A stretch of DNA of 43,733 nucleotides from JAGLQA01 sp023135565 (GTDB lineage: Bacteria; Acidobacteriota; Aminicenantia; UBA2199), in the NCBI GenBank assembly GCA_030639305.1, contig DAOWCY010000037.1, positions 1 to 43,733 on the forward strand. Reading direction: 5' to 3'. This document shows positions 33,374-41,233 of the stretch, piece by piece. Numbering within the stretch: the first letter of the stretch is position 1; each line of letters starts with the position of its first letter. The position numbers and the translations under genes are program-made. The notes beneath the pieces are model-generated. The model searched no databases and was not told the origin of the DNA. It saw only the letters and a program-made list of their open reading frames with translations.

Positions 33374-33398
33374 AAATCTTCGCGAAAAAACAAGATTT
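33374..33398. repeat. Short hairpin repeat, family 2, copy 1
   Basis: A 25-nt AAATCTT...AAGATTT hairpin with CGCGAAAAAAC loop. It is identical to 35176-35200. Confidence 0.7.
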
Positions 33399-33460
33399 CC
33401 CCCCTTACTTTGAGTTGTTTTCGGTCTACCCGCAAAAATCCCGGGTTTTTTTGCTGCTCG

Positions 33461-33491
33461 ACCGGCAAAAAACTCTTGATTTTTTGCCGGT
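33461..33491. terminator. Long hairpin, possible bidirectional terminator
   Basis: ACCGGCAAAAAA, 7-nt loop, TTTTTTGCCGGT: a perfect 12-bp stem. A second hairpin with a CCCGGG core and A/T arms lies just before it (about 33430-33454). The region 33189-33565 holds no other gene. Confidence 0.5.
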
Positions 33492-33530
33492 GAAGTAGTA
33501 AAATGTTCCTATGTTTGTTCAAAGAGATAT

Positions 33531-33551
33531 AATAACTCCTTTAGAGTTATT
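33531..33551. promoter_or_regulatory. Palindrome overlapping the -10 box of a small gene
   Basis: AATAACTC, CTTTA, GAGTTATT: a perfect 8-bp inverted repeat directly after TATAA and before CGAGGAGGAC. It could be an operator or a 5' hairpin controlling the 59-residue gene. Confidence 0.5.
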
Positions 33552-33565
33552 CGAGGAGGACAAAG

Positions 33566-33745
33566 ATGTATATTAATGAAATATTGAAAGAAAAATATAG
33601 GGTGCAAGCAGAAATTGCCAAAAGGAATAATTATGATTTAGAGAGGATAGCAGAGGAAGCTTCGAAAGAGGTTTCCGAGCTTGCCAAAAAATTCGCTGTT
33701 AAGTTAAATTATCTCGATGAGGATGATTTGGAGAAAATTGCTTAA
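33566..33745 (+). CDS. 59-residue helical hypothetical protein
   Basis: A short ORF with an excellent ribosome site (GAGGAGG 5-6 nt before ATG 33566). The product is almost entirely helical and rich in Glu, Lys and Ala (LERIAEEASKEVSELAKKFA), which suggests a coiled coil or small regulator. A palindrome overlaps its likely -10 box, hinting at autoregulation, and a terminator follows the stop directly. It could be a lone antitoxin-like protein; no partner toxin is next to it. Confidence 0.6.
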   Translation: MYINEILKEKYRVQAEIAKRNNYDLERIAEEASKEVSELAKKFAVKLNYLDEDDLEKIA

Positions 33746-33747
33746 CC

Positions 33748-33782
33748 TTCCCCCTTTGTCAACAAAGGCGTGGGGAATTTTT
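33748..33782 (+). terminator. Rho-independent terminator
   Basis: TTCCCC and an inner CTTTGT/ACAAAG stem pair with GGGGAA, followed by TTTTT, three bases after the 59-codon ORF stop. Confidence 0.65.
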
Positions 33783-33826
33783 AAAAATAAAGGGGAAAAA
33801 ATAAGCCCCTAAAAAAAAATAAGCAG

Positions 33827-33855
33827 TTGTTTTACAAATGAAAAAATATTATAAT
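33827..33855 (+). promoter_or_regulatory. Promoter of the small exported protein
   Basis: TTGTTT (33827-33832), 17-nt spacer, TATAAT (33850-33855). It gives a leader of about 100 nt with a TTCTATAC/GTATAGAA hairpin at 33914-33939. Confidence 0.6.
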
Positions 33856-33913
33856 ATGAACGTGAAAAAGAATGAATAAAGTTAAAGAGTTAATGAACGA
33901 AAAGGCAGCGTAT

Positions 33914-33939
33914 TTTCTATACCGGCGGCACTGTATAGA
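33914..33939 (+). promoter_or_regulatory. 5' leader hairpin
   Basis: TTCTATAC, 10-nt loop, GTATAGAA: a perfect 8-bp stem, ending 14 nt before the CCGGAGG ribosome site of the gene at 33964. It could modulate translation. Confidence 0.4.
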
Positions 33940-33963
33940 ACTAAAAATAAACCGGAGGTAAAT

Positions 33964-34416
33964 ATGTCATTTTTACAAAACAAAAAGTTTAAACTATTTG
34001 CAATCTGTCTTTTGGGACTTTTACTGCTGGCTGTTTACACAGCTTTTGCGGCAGGCGGCCCGCAGCGAAAAGCAATCAGGAGCACCCAGGCTGCCAAAAT
34101 CGACCCGGGTAAATTAAGAGTCGCTGCAACAAAAAAAGTGCAGTTGTTCGGCCACGTTACTTTAGTCGAAGGCTATAACCTGTCCAACTTTAGAGGCTGC
34201 CACGCCCTGATAAAACTACGCGACACACCGGGCAAAACCATCGCCGTACTGACTACGAGAATGAGACTGCAAAGCTTATTGGAAACCGGTCTATCAACCG
34301 GCAATCTTATTTGTATCTGGGGCAATAAACTGCTCAACCCACCTGCTCCCAGGGGCGGAACCTGGAGCGTAGAGGTCTATAAAATCGACGGGGTGATTCT
34401 TTATAATATGAAATAG
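33964..34416 (+). CDS. Small exported hypothetical protein
   Basis: A 150-residue protein with a signal peptide (about residues 1-30, cleavage likely after TAFA). The mature part is basic and beta-rich (VQLFGHVTLVEGYN, LICIWGNKL), suggesting a compact OB- or SH3-like barrel. It contains two cysteines (FRGCHAL and LICIW). I do not recognise the family. CCGGAGG precedes ATG 33964. Confidence 0.7.
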   Translation: MSFLQNKKFKLFAICLLGLLLLAVYTAFAAGGPQRKAIRSTQAAKIDPGKLRVAATKKVQLFGHVTLVEGYNLSNFRGCHALIKLRDTPGKTIAVLTTRMRLQSLLETGLSTGNLICIWGNKLLNPPAPRGGTWSVEVYKIDGVILYNMK

Positions 34417-34423
34417 TTTGCTT

Positions 34424-34909
34424 TTATTGTAATTCCGAAATGTCCACTTTCCTGGTGACAGTATAAGACCAGAAGCCGATCATACCGTTATTTTGCTGCA
34501 TCCATCGGTCTAAATTCTCTTCCACATAGGTGGGCCGGGAATCTTGAATTTCGATAGTGACATCTACAAAGTCGAAAAATTCTACCACATGCCAGGACCA
34601 GACCCGGCTGCTGCCACTCGAAAGATCTTTGTTTAGATAGCTGCCGCCGCCGCTCCCCCGGGCTATCCGCGCCGAAACGATGCGGCTGGTAGTGGAGTTG
34701 ATATCGGCGACAATCTTCTCGGCAAATTCGATATCCTCCGGGTCGGTAAGAGGCAGGATGAAGGAATCTCCGTGAAAAGGGTTGATCTCAGAGACCAAAA
34801 AATAAACTACCCCAGACCCGGGAGCAGTGGATTTTTTGCAGTTAGAAGAAATCGAAAGAAATAGGCACAAGCTCATAAAAATTATTAAACAGGTAATTTT
34901 TGTTTTCAT
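34424..34909 (-). CDS. Putative exported or lipid-anchored hypothetical protein
   Basis: 161 residues from ATG 34909, the start that follows a minus-strand TATAAT box (34916-34921) by 6 nt. A longer frame to 34936 would run through the promoter. The N-terminus is a signal sequence ending near SISSNCKK, whose Cys could be lipidated although the lipobox is weak. The mature part has mixed strands and no motif I recognise. It is convergent with the exported protein gene, 7 nt apart. Confidence 0.65.
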   Translation of the reverse strand: MKTKITCLIIFMSLCLFLSISSNCKKSTAPGSGVVYFLVSEINPFHGDSFILPLTDPEDIEFAEKIVADINSTTSRIVSARIARGSGGGSYLNKDLSSGSSRVWSWHVVEFFDFVDVTIEIQDSRPTYVEENLDRWMQQNNGMIGFWSYTVTRKVDISELQ

Positions 34910-34957
34910 GGCGTTATTATAGCAAAAGTCACTCAAGTACGCTATGACTCACCTTAA

Positions 34958-35100
34958 ACAAACGTTTTGATCAAACTTTTTCAACCCCACTGCGCGAGGA
35001 GCCGATGAGGGGCTTCCGGATAACAAAAAGTCATGGGGTTTTCCTTCGAGATTCGATGTTCGATATTCTTTCCGGCTTGGCCCCCGGCAGGGGCTATTTT
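34958..35100. repeat. Degenerate dispersed repeat
   Basis: AAACGTTTTGATCAAACTTTTTCAA, CCCCACTGCGCG, GCCGATGAGGGGC and GGCCCCCGGCAGGGG modules in the reverse sense. The rest of the 34910-35256 gap is the promoter noted for the 34424 gene, repeat family 2 and unassigned sequence. Confidence 0.6.
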
Positions 35101-35175
35101 AGCCACAGAGCGTACCAGGGCGGGCACGGGCCCGCAACCCATGAACGAGGACGAAATGATCTCTTCACGATTAAA

Positions 35176-35200
35176 AAATCTTCGCGAAAAAACAAGATTT
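35176..35200. repeat. Short hairpin repeat, family 2, copy 2
   Basis: Identical 25-nt AAATCTT...AAGATTT hairpin to 33374-33398; both are followed by CCCC. Confidence 0.7.
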
Positions 35201-35256
35201 TTCCCCATGAGTAGGACAGAGGCGGGAGATCATAAGAGGAAGGATGTTATTTTTAC

Positions 35257-35285
35257 TTGATAATATATTGTTTTAGTAATATAAT
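35257..35285 (+). promoter_or_regulatory. Promoter, leaderless ATPase/nuclease gene
   Basis: TTGATA (35257-35262), 17-nt spacer, perfect TATAAT (35280-35285), ATG 35293 after 7 nt. Confidence 0.7.
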
Positions 35286-35292
35286 CCTAATT

Positions 35293-36864
35293 ATGAAAAA
35301 ACTACCGCTCGGAATACAAACATTTAGCAAAGTAATAAAAGACAATTATCGCTATGTGGATAAAACAAAAGAAATTTATCATCTCTTAGAATCAGGCAGC
35401 CAATATTATTTTTTATCCAGGCCGCGCCGCTTCGGTAAATCCCTCCTGATCTCTACACTCAAAGAAATTTTTTCCGGCAGCAAAGAACTATTCAAAAACC
35501 TGTGGATTTATGATAAAGTAGATTGGCAAAAATACCCGGTGATTCATTTCGATTTTTCAGGATTGGAATATGGGAGCAGAGAGGAGTTGAAAAATACCCT
35601 GGAGTTCCTGGTCAACCAGAACGCCCGGAACTATGACGTCGAATTAAAAGAAAAAGGCTATGATAAACGTTTTATCGAACTGATCGGGGAACTTTCGAAA
35701 ATAAACAAAGTAGTGATCCTGGTTGACGAATACGACAAACCGATTATCGACTTTATCGACAAAAAAGAGATCGCGGCAGGAAACCGCGACATCCTGAGAA
35801 CTTTCTACAGCGTCATCAAAAGAGCAGACCAGTTCCTGAGATTTGCCCTTATCACCGGGGTATCGAAATTCTCGAGAGTTTCTGTTTTTTCCGGTCTTAA
35901 TAACCTCAACGATATTACCGTGGATGACCGGTTTGCGGCCATTTTGGGCTATACCGAAGAAGAACTGCAGCGCTGCTTTAAAGATGAAATTAATGATTTG
36001 GCCGCCCGCCTAAGAAAAAACAAAGCAGAGATGGCGAAAACGATAAAAAAGTGGTACAACGGGTATTCCTGGGACGGGAAAAGTTTTATGTACAACCCGC
36101 TGTCTATCCTGATGCTGTTTTCTAAAAAACAATTCGACAATTATTGGTTTTCCACCGGCACTCCTACTTTTTTAGTCAAATTATTAAAAGAGCGGAACTA
36201 TGATATAAGCGAATTCGAGGATTTACCGGTGAGCAGTTATATTTTCGACAGTTATGACGTCGATAATATAGAGATTGCCCCTTTGTTATTCCAGACCGGG
36301 TATTTGACTATCAAAGAGGCATGGACCCGGAAAGAAAAGAAATGGTACAGGTTATCCTATCCCAATAAAGAGGTAAGGGAATCTTTTCTTACCTATTTGT
36401 TCCGGGAATATACCGGTAGGGATTTAGCCGCCGGAACCCGTTTATTGGAGCGCATGGCAGAGGCTGTAGAGGCCGGGGACATGGAGAGTTTTATACAACA
36501 GGTAAAATCACTTTTTGCCTCGATACCTTACAATATTTTTATCGGGGATAGGGAAGCCTATTATCATTCTATTATATATTTGATACTGCGCTTATGCGGA
36601 GTCCGCGTGGAACCGGAAAAACAAACCAATACCGGCAGGATCGATGCGGTGATAGAGACAGGGCAAAAAGTATACATCATAGAGTTCAAAATCGGCAGCG
36701 AGCAGGAAGCTTTAGATCAAATCAAAAACAAGAATTACCATGAGAGTTATCTCAGCAGCGATAAGGAGATCGTATTGATGGGCGTCGGCTTTGACCTGGA
36801 AAAACGTAATATCGGCAATTACGCGCTTGAAAGTGTACCGCCCCACCACGTGGGGAGGGTATAA
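35293..36864 (+). CDS. AAA-ATPase-like/PD-(D/E)XK nuclease fusion (PF09820/PF08011 type)
   Basis: 523 residues from ATG 35293. The frame back to 35257 overlaps the promoter and is rejected. N-terminal KVIKDNYRYVDKT, P-loop RPRRFGKS (43-50) and Walker B VILVDEYDKP (Asp145, Glu146) define the AAA-ATPase-like domain. Near the C-terminus, GRIDAVI (Asp451) and IIEFKIG (Glu464, Lys466) form a PD-(D/E)XK nuclease core. These proteins are abundant in some anaerobes and often treated as mobile or selfish; function unknown. The last ~8 residues (PPHHVGRV) and the stop codon are encoded by a dispersed repeat. Confidence 0.85.
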   Translation: MKKLPLGIQTFSKVIKDNYRYVDKTKEIYHLLESGSQYYFLSRPRRFGKSLLISTLKEIFSGSKELFKNLWIYDKVDWQKYPVIHFDFSGLEYGSREELKNTLEFLVNQNARNYDVELKEKGYDKRFIELIGELSKINKVVILVDEYDKPIIDFIDKKEIAAGNRDILRTFYSVIKRADQFLRFALITGVSKFSRVSVFSGLNNLNDITVDDRFAAILGYTEEELQRCFKDEINDLAARLRKNKAEMAKTIKKWYNGYSWDGKSFMYNPLSILMLFSKKQFDNYWFSTGTPTFLVKLLKERNYDISEFEDLPVSSYIFDSYDVDNIEIAPLLFQTGYLTIKEAWTRKEKKWYRLSYPNKEVRESFLTYLFREYTGRDLAAGTRLLERMAEAVEAGDMESFIQQVKSLFASIPYNIFIGDREAYYHSIIYLILRLCGVRVEPEKQTNTGRIDAVIETGQKVYIIEFKIGSEQEALDQIKNKNYHESYLSSDKEIVLMGVGFDLEKRNIGNYALESVPPHHVGRV

Positions 36865-37010
36865 GCCGCTTCGCGGCAAAGGTGATGAGAGCGCTTCTCG
36901 CTTTTTTTAACAAAAATTTTGATCAAACTTTTTTGAAGGTGCGGTATGCCGCTGGCCCCCAACAAAAAACTCAATGGGGGCGTCACCCGGCAGGGTCGCC
37001 GAAGGCTGAC
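36838..37010. repeat. Dispersed repeat overlapping the nuclease 3' end
   Basis: CCCCACCACGTGGGG, TATAAGCCGCTTCGCGGC, AAAATTTTGATCAAACTTTTT, GCCCCC and CCGGCAGGGTCGCCGAAGGC. The first module carries the nuclease stop codon. Confidence 0.75.
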
Positions 37011-37036
37011 GTTGGGACTAAACAATAAGGAAATAA

Positions 37037-37810
37037 ATGAAATTAACAATAATCGGTAGCGGTACCTGCGTACCCTCAACAAAACGAGGCGCTCCGGCAA
37101 ACTATCTCGAAATAGCCGGCAGCCGGGCTTTGGTAGACTGCGGCCCGGGCACCCTGAAACAATTGGAAAAAGCAAAATTAGACTATAAACTCATCGACAT
37201 GGTCTTTATCAGCCATTTTCACAGCGACCATATCTCCGACTTAGGGCCTTTAGTGCAGGCTTCCAACTGGACGCCGGGTTTCGAACGAAAAAAAAACCTG
37301 ACTTTCATAGGCCCGCCAGGTTTCGAGAATTTCTATAGAAAATATATCAAACCGGTATGCGGCTCGCCCCGCCCCGATACCTACGAAATTTTAATCGAAG
37401 AAATCGAAGATAGCTTAGATTTTCCCGGTTTCCGGGTGGAAGCCTTGAGCACAACACACAGCCCGGAAAGCACAGCCTACAAATTCATCGAGGCACCAGC
37501 AGCCGATAAACAGGGCGAAACCGCCAGTTCCCTCATCATCTCCGGGGATTGCGATTTCGACGAAAACTCGATCGAGTTCGCCAAAAACTGCCACACCCTG
37601 CTGCTGGAATGCTCTTTCAAAAATAACCAAAAAGTAAAAGGACACCTGACCCCAAAAGAATGCGGCCAAATCGCCCAAAAATCCGCTGCAAAAAAATTAA
37701 TACTAACCCACCTCTATCCGCCCCTTTCCGCAAAAGAAAGACTAAAAGAAACTAAAAAATTATTCGATAATACTATTTTAGCAGAAGATTTTATGGAATT
37801 TTTGATTTGA
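37037..37810 (+). CDS. Metallo-beta-lactamase-fold hydrolase, RNase Z-like
   Basis: A 257-residue MBL-fold protein with the metal motif HFHSDH (60-65), a downstream STTHSPES histidine, SGDCDF aspartate and TPKECGQ...LTHLYPP histidine, in the order seen in RNase Z/ElaC and arylsulfatase-like hydrolases. It lacks the long exosite arm typical of tRNase Z, so tRNA processing is not assured. AAGGAAAT precedes ATG 37037. A repeat follows the stop. Confidence 0.83.
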   Translation: MKLTIIGSGTCVPSTKRGAPANYLEIAGSRALVDCGPGTLKQLEKAKLDYKLIDMVFISHFHSDHISDLGPLVQASNWTPGFERKKNLTFIGPPGFENFYRKYIKPVCGSPRPDTYEILIEEIEDSLDFPGFRVEALSTTHSPESTAYKFIEAPAADKQGETASSLIISGDCDFDENSIEFAKNCHTLLLECSFKNNQKVKGHLTPKECGQIAQKSAAKKLILTHLYPPLSAKERLKETKKLFDNTILAEDFMEFLI

Positions 37811-37813
37811 TAG

Positions 37814-37884
37814 CCCCGGGGCCTCCGGCGGCAAGGGGGGCTTTTTTGAAAAATCGCCCCCCTTGACCCCCCAAAAAACTTTTG
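37814..37884. repeat. Dispersed repeat between convergent genes
   Basis: GCCTCCGGCGGCAAGGGGGG, a GGGGGGC...GCCCCCC hairpin with TTTTTTGAAAAA loop, then CCCCCCAAAAAACTTTTG. It mirrors 2237-2300 and may terminate both flanking genes. Confidence 0.75.
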
Positions 37885-37885
37885 T

Positions 37886-40294
37886 TTATTTCTCTTCTTT
37901 CATCATGATTTTGATTTTTTTCTTCAAGGACTCCTCTCCGGGAAATATCTTCTTCAACTCTTTCTCAAAAACATCTATCTCTTTAAACGCAGCTTCATCA
38001 GTCTTCTTGTCTACATTCTTTCCGCCGCGACCGATCTCGATCTCCTGATCCGAAACACCGATATCAGCTTTGACTTTGTAAGATTTGGGCAGCTTCTTCT
38101 GTAATTTGGCAACCGCTTTCTTGAGCTGGCTCTTCTGCTTCTTGTCGATCTTTTGATCCAAAATAAAAGTGAGAGCAAAATCTAAACCTTCCTGCGATAT
38201 TTTGGAAACGATGTCACCTTTGTCTAATTTTATCTTTTTTAAGATGGCGCGGTCCTTATGGGCTTCTTTAATGTGAAGCAAATCATCATCATCACCGCTT
38301 AGGGTCACGGCGATGGTTTTTAATTCCTCATCTTTGTTCTCTAACTCCTTCTCCATCTTTTTTAAGGCTTTCTCCATCTCCTTAATCGTTTTTACATGGT
38401 CGCCAGACTTGCCTTTTAGCTCTTTGTTAAGCTTTTCCAGCGCCTTTTTCATATCAGCAACACTCTTCTCTAATCCCGCGTCAGTCCTGATTTTCGTCCT
38501 GATTTTATACACTTTGGTTTCGCAATCTTTAGCGCCGCCTTTTTTCTCGACTACCCAGGTGAGACCTTTGCCTTCCCCGGATTTGATGACATGCACATCT
38601 TCTGTTAGGCCGCCTTCACCCAGGGCAATGGCTATTTCACATTCGCCTTCTTTACCTTCTAATTTCTTCTTGATAATATGAATGGTGCCGTCCTTGCCTT
38701 TTTCCTTGCTTACCCAGATATGACCTTTTTCACCTTTAACAAAGGCTTCTTCGGAGATTTCAGTCAGCTTGCCGCCCTCTTTGATGAGAATCTTGTACTT
38801 TTTCTCCTTGCCGCTTTTGTCGTCATCTCCCGAAACATAGGCCACCACTTTGTGACCTTTGCCGGAAAGCACGATGTCTTCGCCGCATTCGTCTAACTTC
38901 ATCTTCTTGACTACTTTGCCTTTTTCATCATAAAAAATCAGGTTATCACCGTCCATCTCGATCTTTGCGAAGTCCGCTTTGCCTTTGGGCGATATGATTA
39001 TTTTTCTTACTTTTTTTACTTTTTTGCCTTTTTCTTCTTCCTCTTCTACGGTAATCAGCACTTCCCGGCACTTCTTTTCCGATTTGGCTTTTTCTTTAAT
39101 TTTTTTCTTTTCCTTTTTTTCTTTGGTGGCTTTTTTCTCTTTTACATCATCTTGCGCATAAGCATATGCGGCATCTTCGTTCATGGGATCGCCCATGTTG
39201 GGTTTGGCCGTGCCGATCAAAGCCACGGCAAATAATACTAATACCAATAAAGTTATTTTGGTTTTCATTTTGATCTCCTTGGGATTTAATTGTTTTTTCA
39301 GGATAGCGGTAATCCGTTCTTTAAATTCCGAACTACCGGCCATCCCCAATGCTGTAACCGGGACATACTGCCCCGTGTTTCTTTTTATCCTGCCTGTGTG
39401 CCTCCGCACACCGACAGCCGCGGGCGCCGCCCGCTTTATGGATTCTTTTAACCGGAGCAGGCAAGAGGCATAAGTCGATGGTTTGATGCCGGCGTTTAAT
39501 ACCATCTCGTCACACGCTTTTTCCTGTTCCTTTTTTATGCGCCGAAATACGAGCCAACATAATGGATTGAACCAGAATAACGAACACGATACCCTGGATA
39601 ATAACCGCGCTAAAAAATCACCGCGCTCGATGTGCGATAATTCATGAAACAATACGGAAGAACACTGCTCTAAAGGCCAGCCGGCGGAGCCCGCGGGCAA
39701 AAGAACCACGGGTTTCAAAAAGCCCCAGGTCATGGGGACAAAAACGTCTTTACTCTCCAGCAGGCGGATTTTTTTTCTTAATGGGGTTTTCTTTAAAAAT
39801 AAAAGAAATAACTGCTTCCAGGGATAACCTCCCATTAATACGCCGCGGTGGGTCAGCCGAAAAGTGCCGTACAAACCGAAACCGATTTTCAAAAACATAA
39901 ACACTAATCCGCAGCACCAGGGCACAAGTAGAAAATAAGGCGATAGAGCGCCTTCTTCTCCCGGCGCGGTAACCGCAGAGGCGGAGCCGACCCGACCTTT
40001 TTCCAACGGGAGCAGGGGACTATTATCGAGTTCAAAACCCCGGTTTTGAAGATTTGGCCCCTGCTGCGGCCACAAAGCGGGGAAAAGTCCCGTCTGCCAG
40101 CCGGGAGCAAAAGCAATCAGCAGGGGTAAGAGTAGCAGGACGATCAACGCGGAACAGAGCAAAAAATGCCTGAACGAGGCCGATTTTTTTCTAAATAGAA
40201 AAGATAGAAAAAGAGCAAAGACCAGGATTAGCGAGCTTTTCAGTAGGAACTCGAAAAACATTTCGCTGCCTTTAGATTGGAGCAGGGCGGTCAT
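37886..40294 (-). CDS. M56-family (BlaR1-like) membrane peptidase with lysine-rich sensor-like C-terminus
   Basis: The 802-residue ORF has four N-terminal membrane helices around a cytoplasmic M56 zinc-metallopeptidase domain; HELSH (217-221) and the later KACDE (Asp262/Glu263) are the metal ligands. In BlaR1/MecR1 this protease is triggered by an outside sensor and cuts the BlaI repressor, whose gene is 2 nt upstream. Here the usual penicillin-binding sensor is replaced, after a membrane segment at ~345-363, by ~430 residues rich in Lys, Glu and Asp with coiled-coil stretches. An internal ATG at residue 343 (39268) has its own AAGGAG, so a separate secreted product is possible. GGGAG precedes ATG 40294. 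Confidence 0.8.
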   Translation of the reverse strand: MTALLQSKGSEMFFEFLLKSSLILVFALFLSFLFRKKSASFRHFLLCSALIVLLLLPLLIAFAPGWQTGLFPALWPQQGPNLQNRGFELDNSPLLPLEKGRVGSASAVTAPGEEGALSPYFLLVPWCCGLVFMFLKIGFGLYGTFRLTHRGVLMGGYPWKQLFLLFLKKTPLRKKIRLLESKDVFVPMTWGFLKPVVLLPAGSAGWPLEQCSSVLFHELSHIERGDFLARLLSRVSCSLFWFNPLCWLVFRRIKKEQEKACDEMVLNAGIKPSTYASCLLRLKESIKRAAPAAVGVRRHTGRIKRNTGQYVPVTALGMAGSSEFKERITAILKKQLNPKEIKMKTKITLLVLVLFAVALIGTAKPNMGDPMNEDAAYAYAQDDVKEKKATKEKKEKKKIKEKAKSEKKCREVLITVEEEEEKGKKVKKVRKIIISPKGKADFAKIEMDGDNLIFYDEKGKVVKKMKLDECGEDIVLSGKGHKVVAYVSGDDDKSGKEKKYKILIKEGGKLTEISEEAFVKGEKGHIWVSKEKGKDGTIHIIKKKLEGKEGECEIAIALGEGGLTEDVHVIKSGEGKGLTWVVEKKGGAKDCETKVYKIRTKIRTDAGLEKSVADMKKALEKLNKELKGKSGDHVKTIKEMEKALKKMEKELENKDEELKTIAVTLSGDDDDLLHIKEAHKDRAILKKIKLDKGDIVSKISQEGLDFALTFILDQKIDKKQKSQLKKAVAKLQKKLPKSYKVKADIGVSDQEIEIGRGGKNVDKKTDEAAFKEIDVFEKELKKIFPGEESLKKKIKIMMKEEK

Positions 40295-40296
40295 GA

Positions 40297-40680
40297 TTAT
40301 CTCCCTTCGCCGCGGGTTTTTTCGATGAGAGCGGAGAGGCGGTCGTAGTCTTTTCCCGACATTTCTTCCTCTGAAATGCCCAACAGGGCTGCCATCATCT
40401 CTTCGGTAGAGTTATCGAAAAAAGTTTTCATCAGGTGTTTCAGGGCGTTTTGCCCGGCTTCTTCCCGGGGCAGGACAGGTAGGAAGACATAGCGCGGGCC
40501 GTCTTGTTTATGGGTCAGGTGGCCTTTTTCTTCCAGGACTTTGAGCAGGGCGCGCACTGCCGAGTAACTGGGCGGAGCAGGAAGAAGCTCCAGGACCTGT
40601 GCTGCGGTTGCTTCTTCTAATTCATAGATAATATCCATGATCTGCCGTTCACGACGGCTGAGATTTTTTTGACCTTTCAT
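40297..40680 (-). CDS. blaI: BlaI/MecI-family transcriptional repressor
   Basis: A 127-residue winged-helix repressor: LSRRERQIMDIIYELEEATAAQVLELLP and YSAVRALLKVLEEKGHLTHKQDGPRYVF are the family helix-turn-helix and wing, and a dimerisation helix follows. It would bind the palindromes upstream of its own start and be cleaved by the adjacent M56 protease. The ribosome site is AAAGGAG. The signal that this pair senses is unknown; no beta-lactamase gene is present. Confidence 0.88.
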   Translation of the reverse strand: MKGQKNLSRRERQIMDIIYELEEATAAQVLELLPAPPSYSAVRALLKVLEEKGHLTHKQDGPRYVFLPVLPREEAGQNALKHLMKTFFDNSTEEMMAALLGISEEEMSGKDYDRLSALIEKTRGEGR

Positions 40681-40795
40681 GCCGGTTAACTCCTTTTACT
40701 AATATTGCGTGAAAACCCGCGGCGCGGACACCGTCCGCCCAGGCTTCTAATAGGTTGGGGTCGCCGACCCCCGCCGTCCCGTTTTTCTTGCAGCC

Positions 40796-40819
40796 AACAT
40801 GCTAAAAAATTAGCATGTT
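40796..40819. promoter_or_regulatory. BlaI-type operator palindrome
   Basis: A perfect 24-bp palindrome with arms AACATGCTAA / TTAGCATGTT around AAAA, just downstream of the blaI -10 box. It is the expected place and symmetry for a BlaI dimer, although the half-site differs from the classical TACA/TGTA. Confidence 0.75.
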
Positions 40820-40822
40820 AAA

Positions 40823-40851
40823 ATTTTAGCACCCTTTTTTTGATTTGTCAA
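40823..40851 (-). promoter_or_regulatory. blaI promoter
   Basis: On the minus strand a perfect TTGACA, 17-nt spacer and TAAAAT; the operator at 40796-40819 covers the transcription start. Confidence 0.8.
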
Positions 40852-40859
40852 GTCCTGGG

Positions 40860-40875
40860 TGCTGTTTTTTTAGCA
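40860..40875. promoter_or_regulatory. Second, weaker operator-like site
   Basis: TGCT...AGCA with a T-rich centre, upstream of the -35 box. It shares the TGCTAA half-site of the main operator on the minus strand. Confidence 0.45.
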
Positions 40876-40967
40876 TATTTTGTAGACGTCCTTTTTTGAA
40901 AAATAGTTGCATTTTTTTAAAAAAAATTTAGCCCTTTAACTTTCCTATGTATACCTTATAATATATA

Positions 40968-41105
40968 GCCTCCGGCGGCCCTGCCGGGAGGGGTGCTGCG
41001 CACCCACCCTATAAGCCCCGGCTTGCTTATCCCGAATCAATGGAGATAGGCATTTACCGACTATTGCCCCTTAAACGCTCCCCCACGCAGTGGGGCTTTG
41101 TTGAG
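40968..41105. repeat. Dispersed repeat fragments before lptB
   Basis: GCCTCCGGCGGCCCTGCCGG, GGGTGCTGCGCACCC and CCCCACGCAGTGGGG. A further GC-rich fragment (GGGGTCGCCGACCCC hairpin) lies at about 40715-40790. Confidence 0.6.
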
Positions 41106-41183
41106 CGACAAGCTTTTGGACATGACACGCGCCCCTTATTGGCTTTCCCGCCCGACTCTGTGGCTTAAACAGCATCCCGCTAA

Positions 41184-41212
41184 TTTACTTTGCTTTTTAT
41201 TCATGCTATAAT
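41184..41212 (+). promoter_or_regulatory. lptB promoter
   Basis: TTTACT, 17-nt spacer and TATAAT (41207-41212). ATG 41234 follows after a short leader with AAGG. Confidence 0.55.
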
Positions 41213-41233
41213 GGCGCTTGATAAGGTTGCAGC

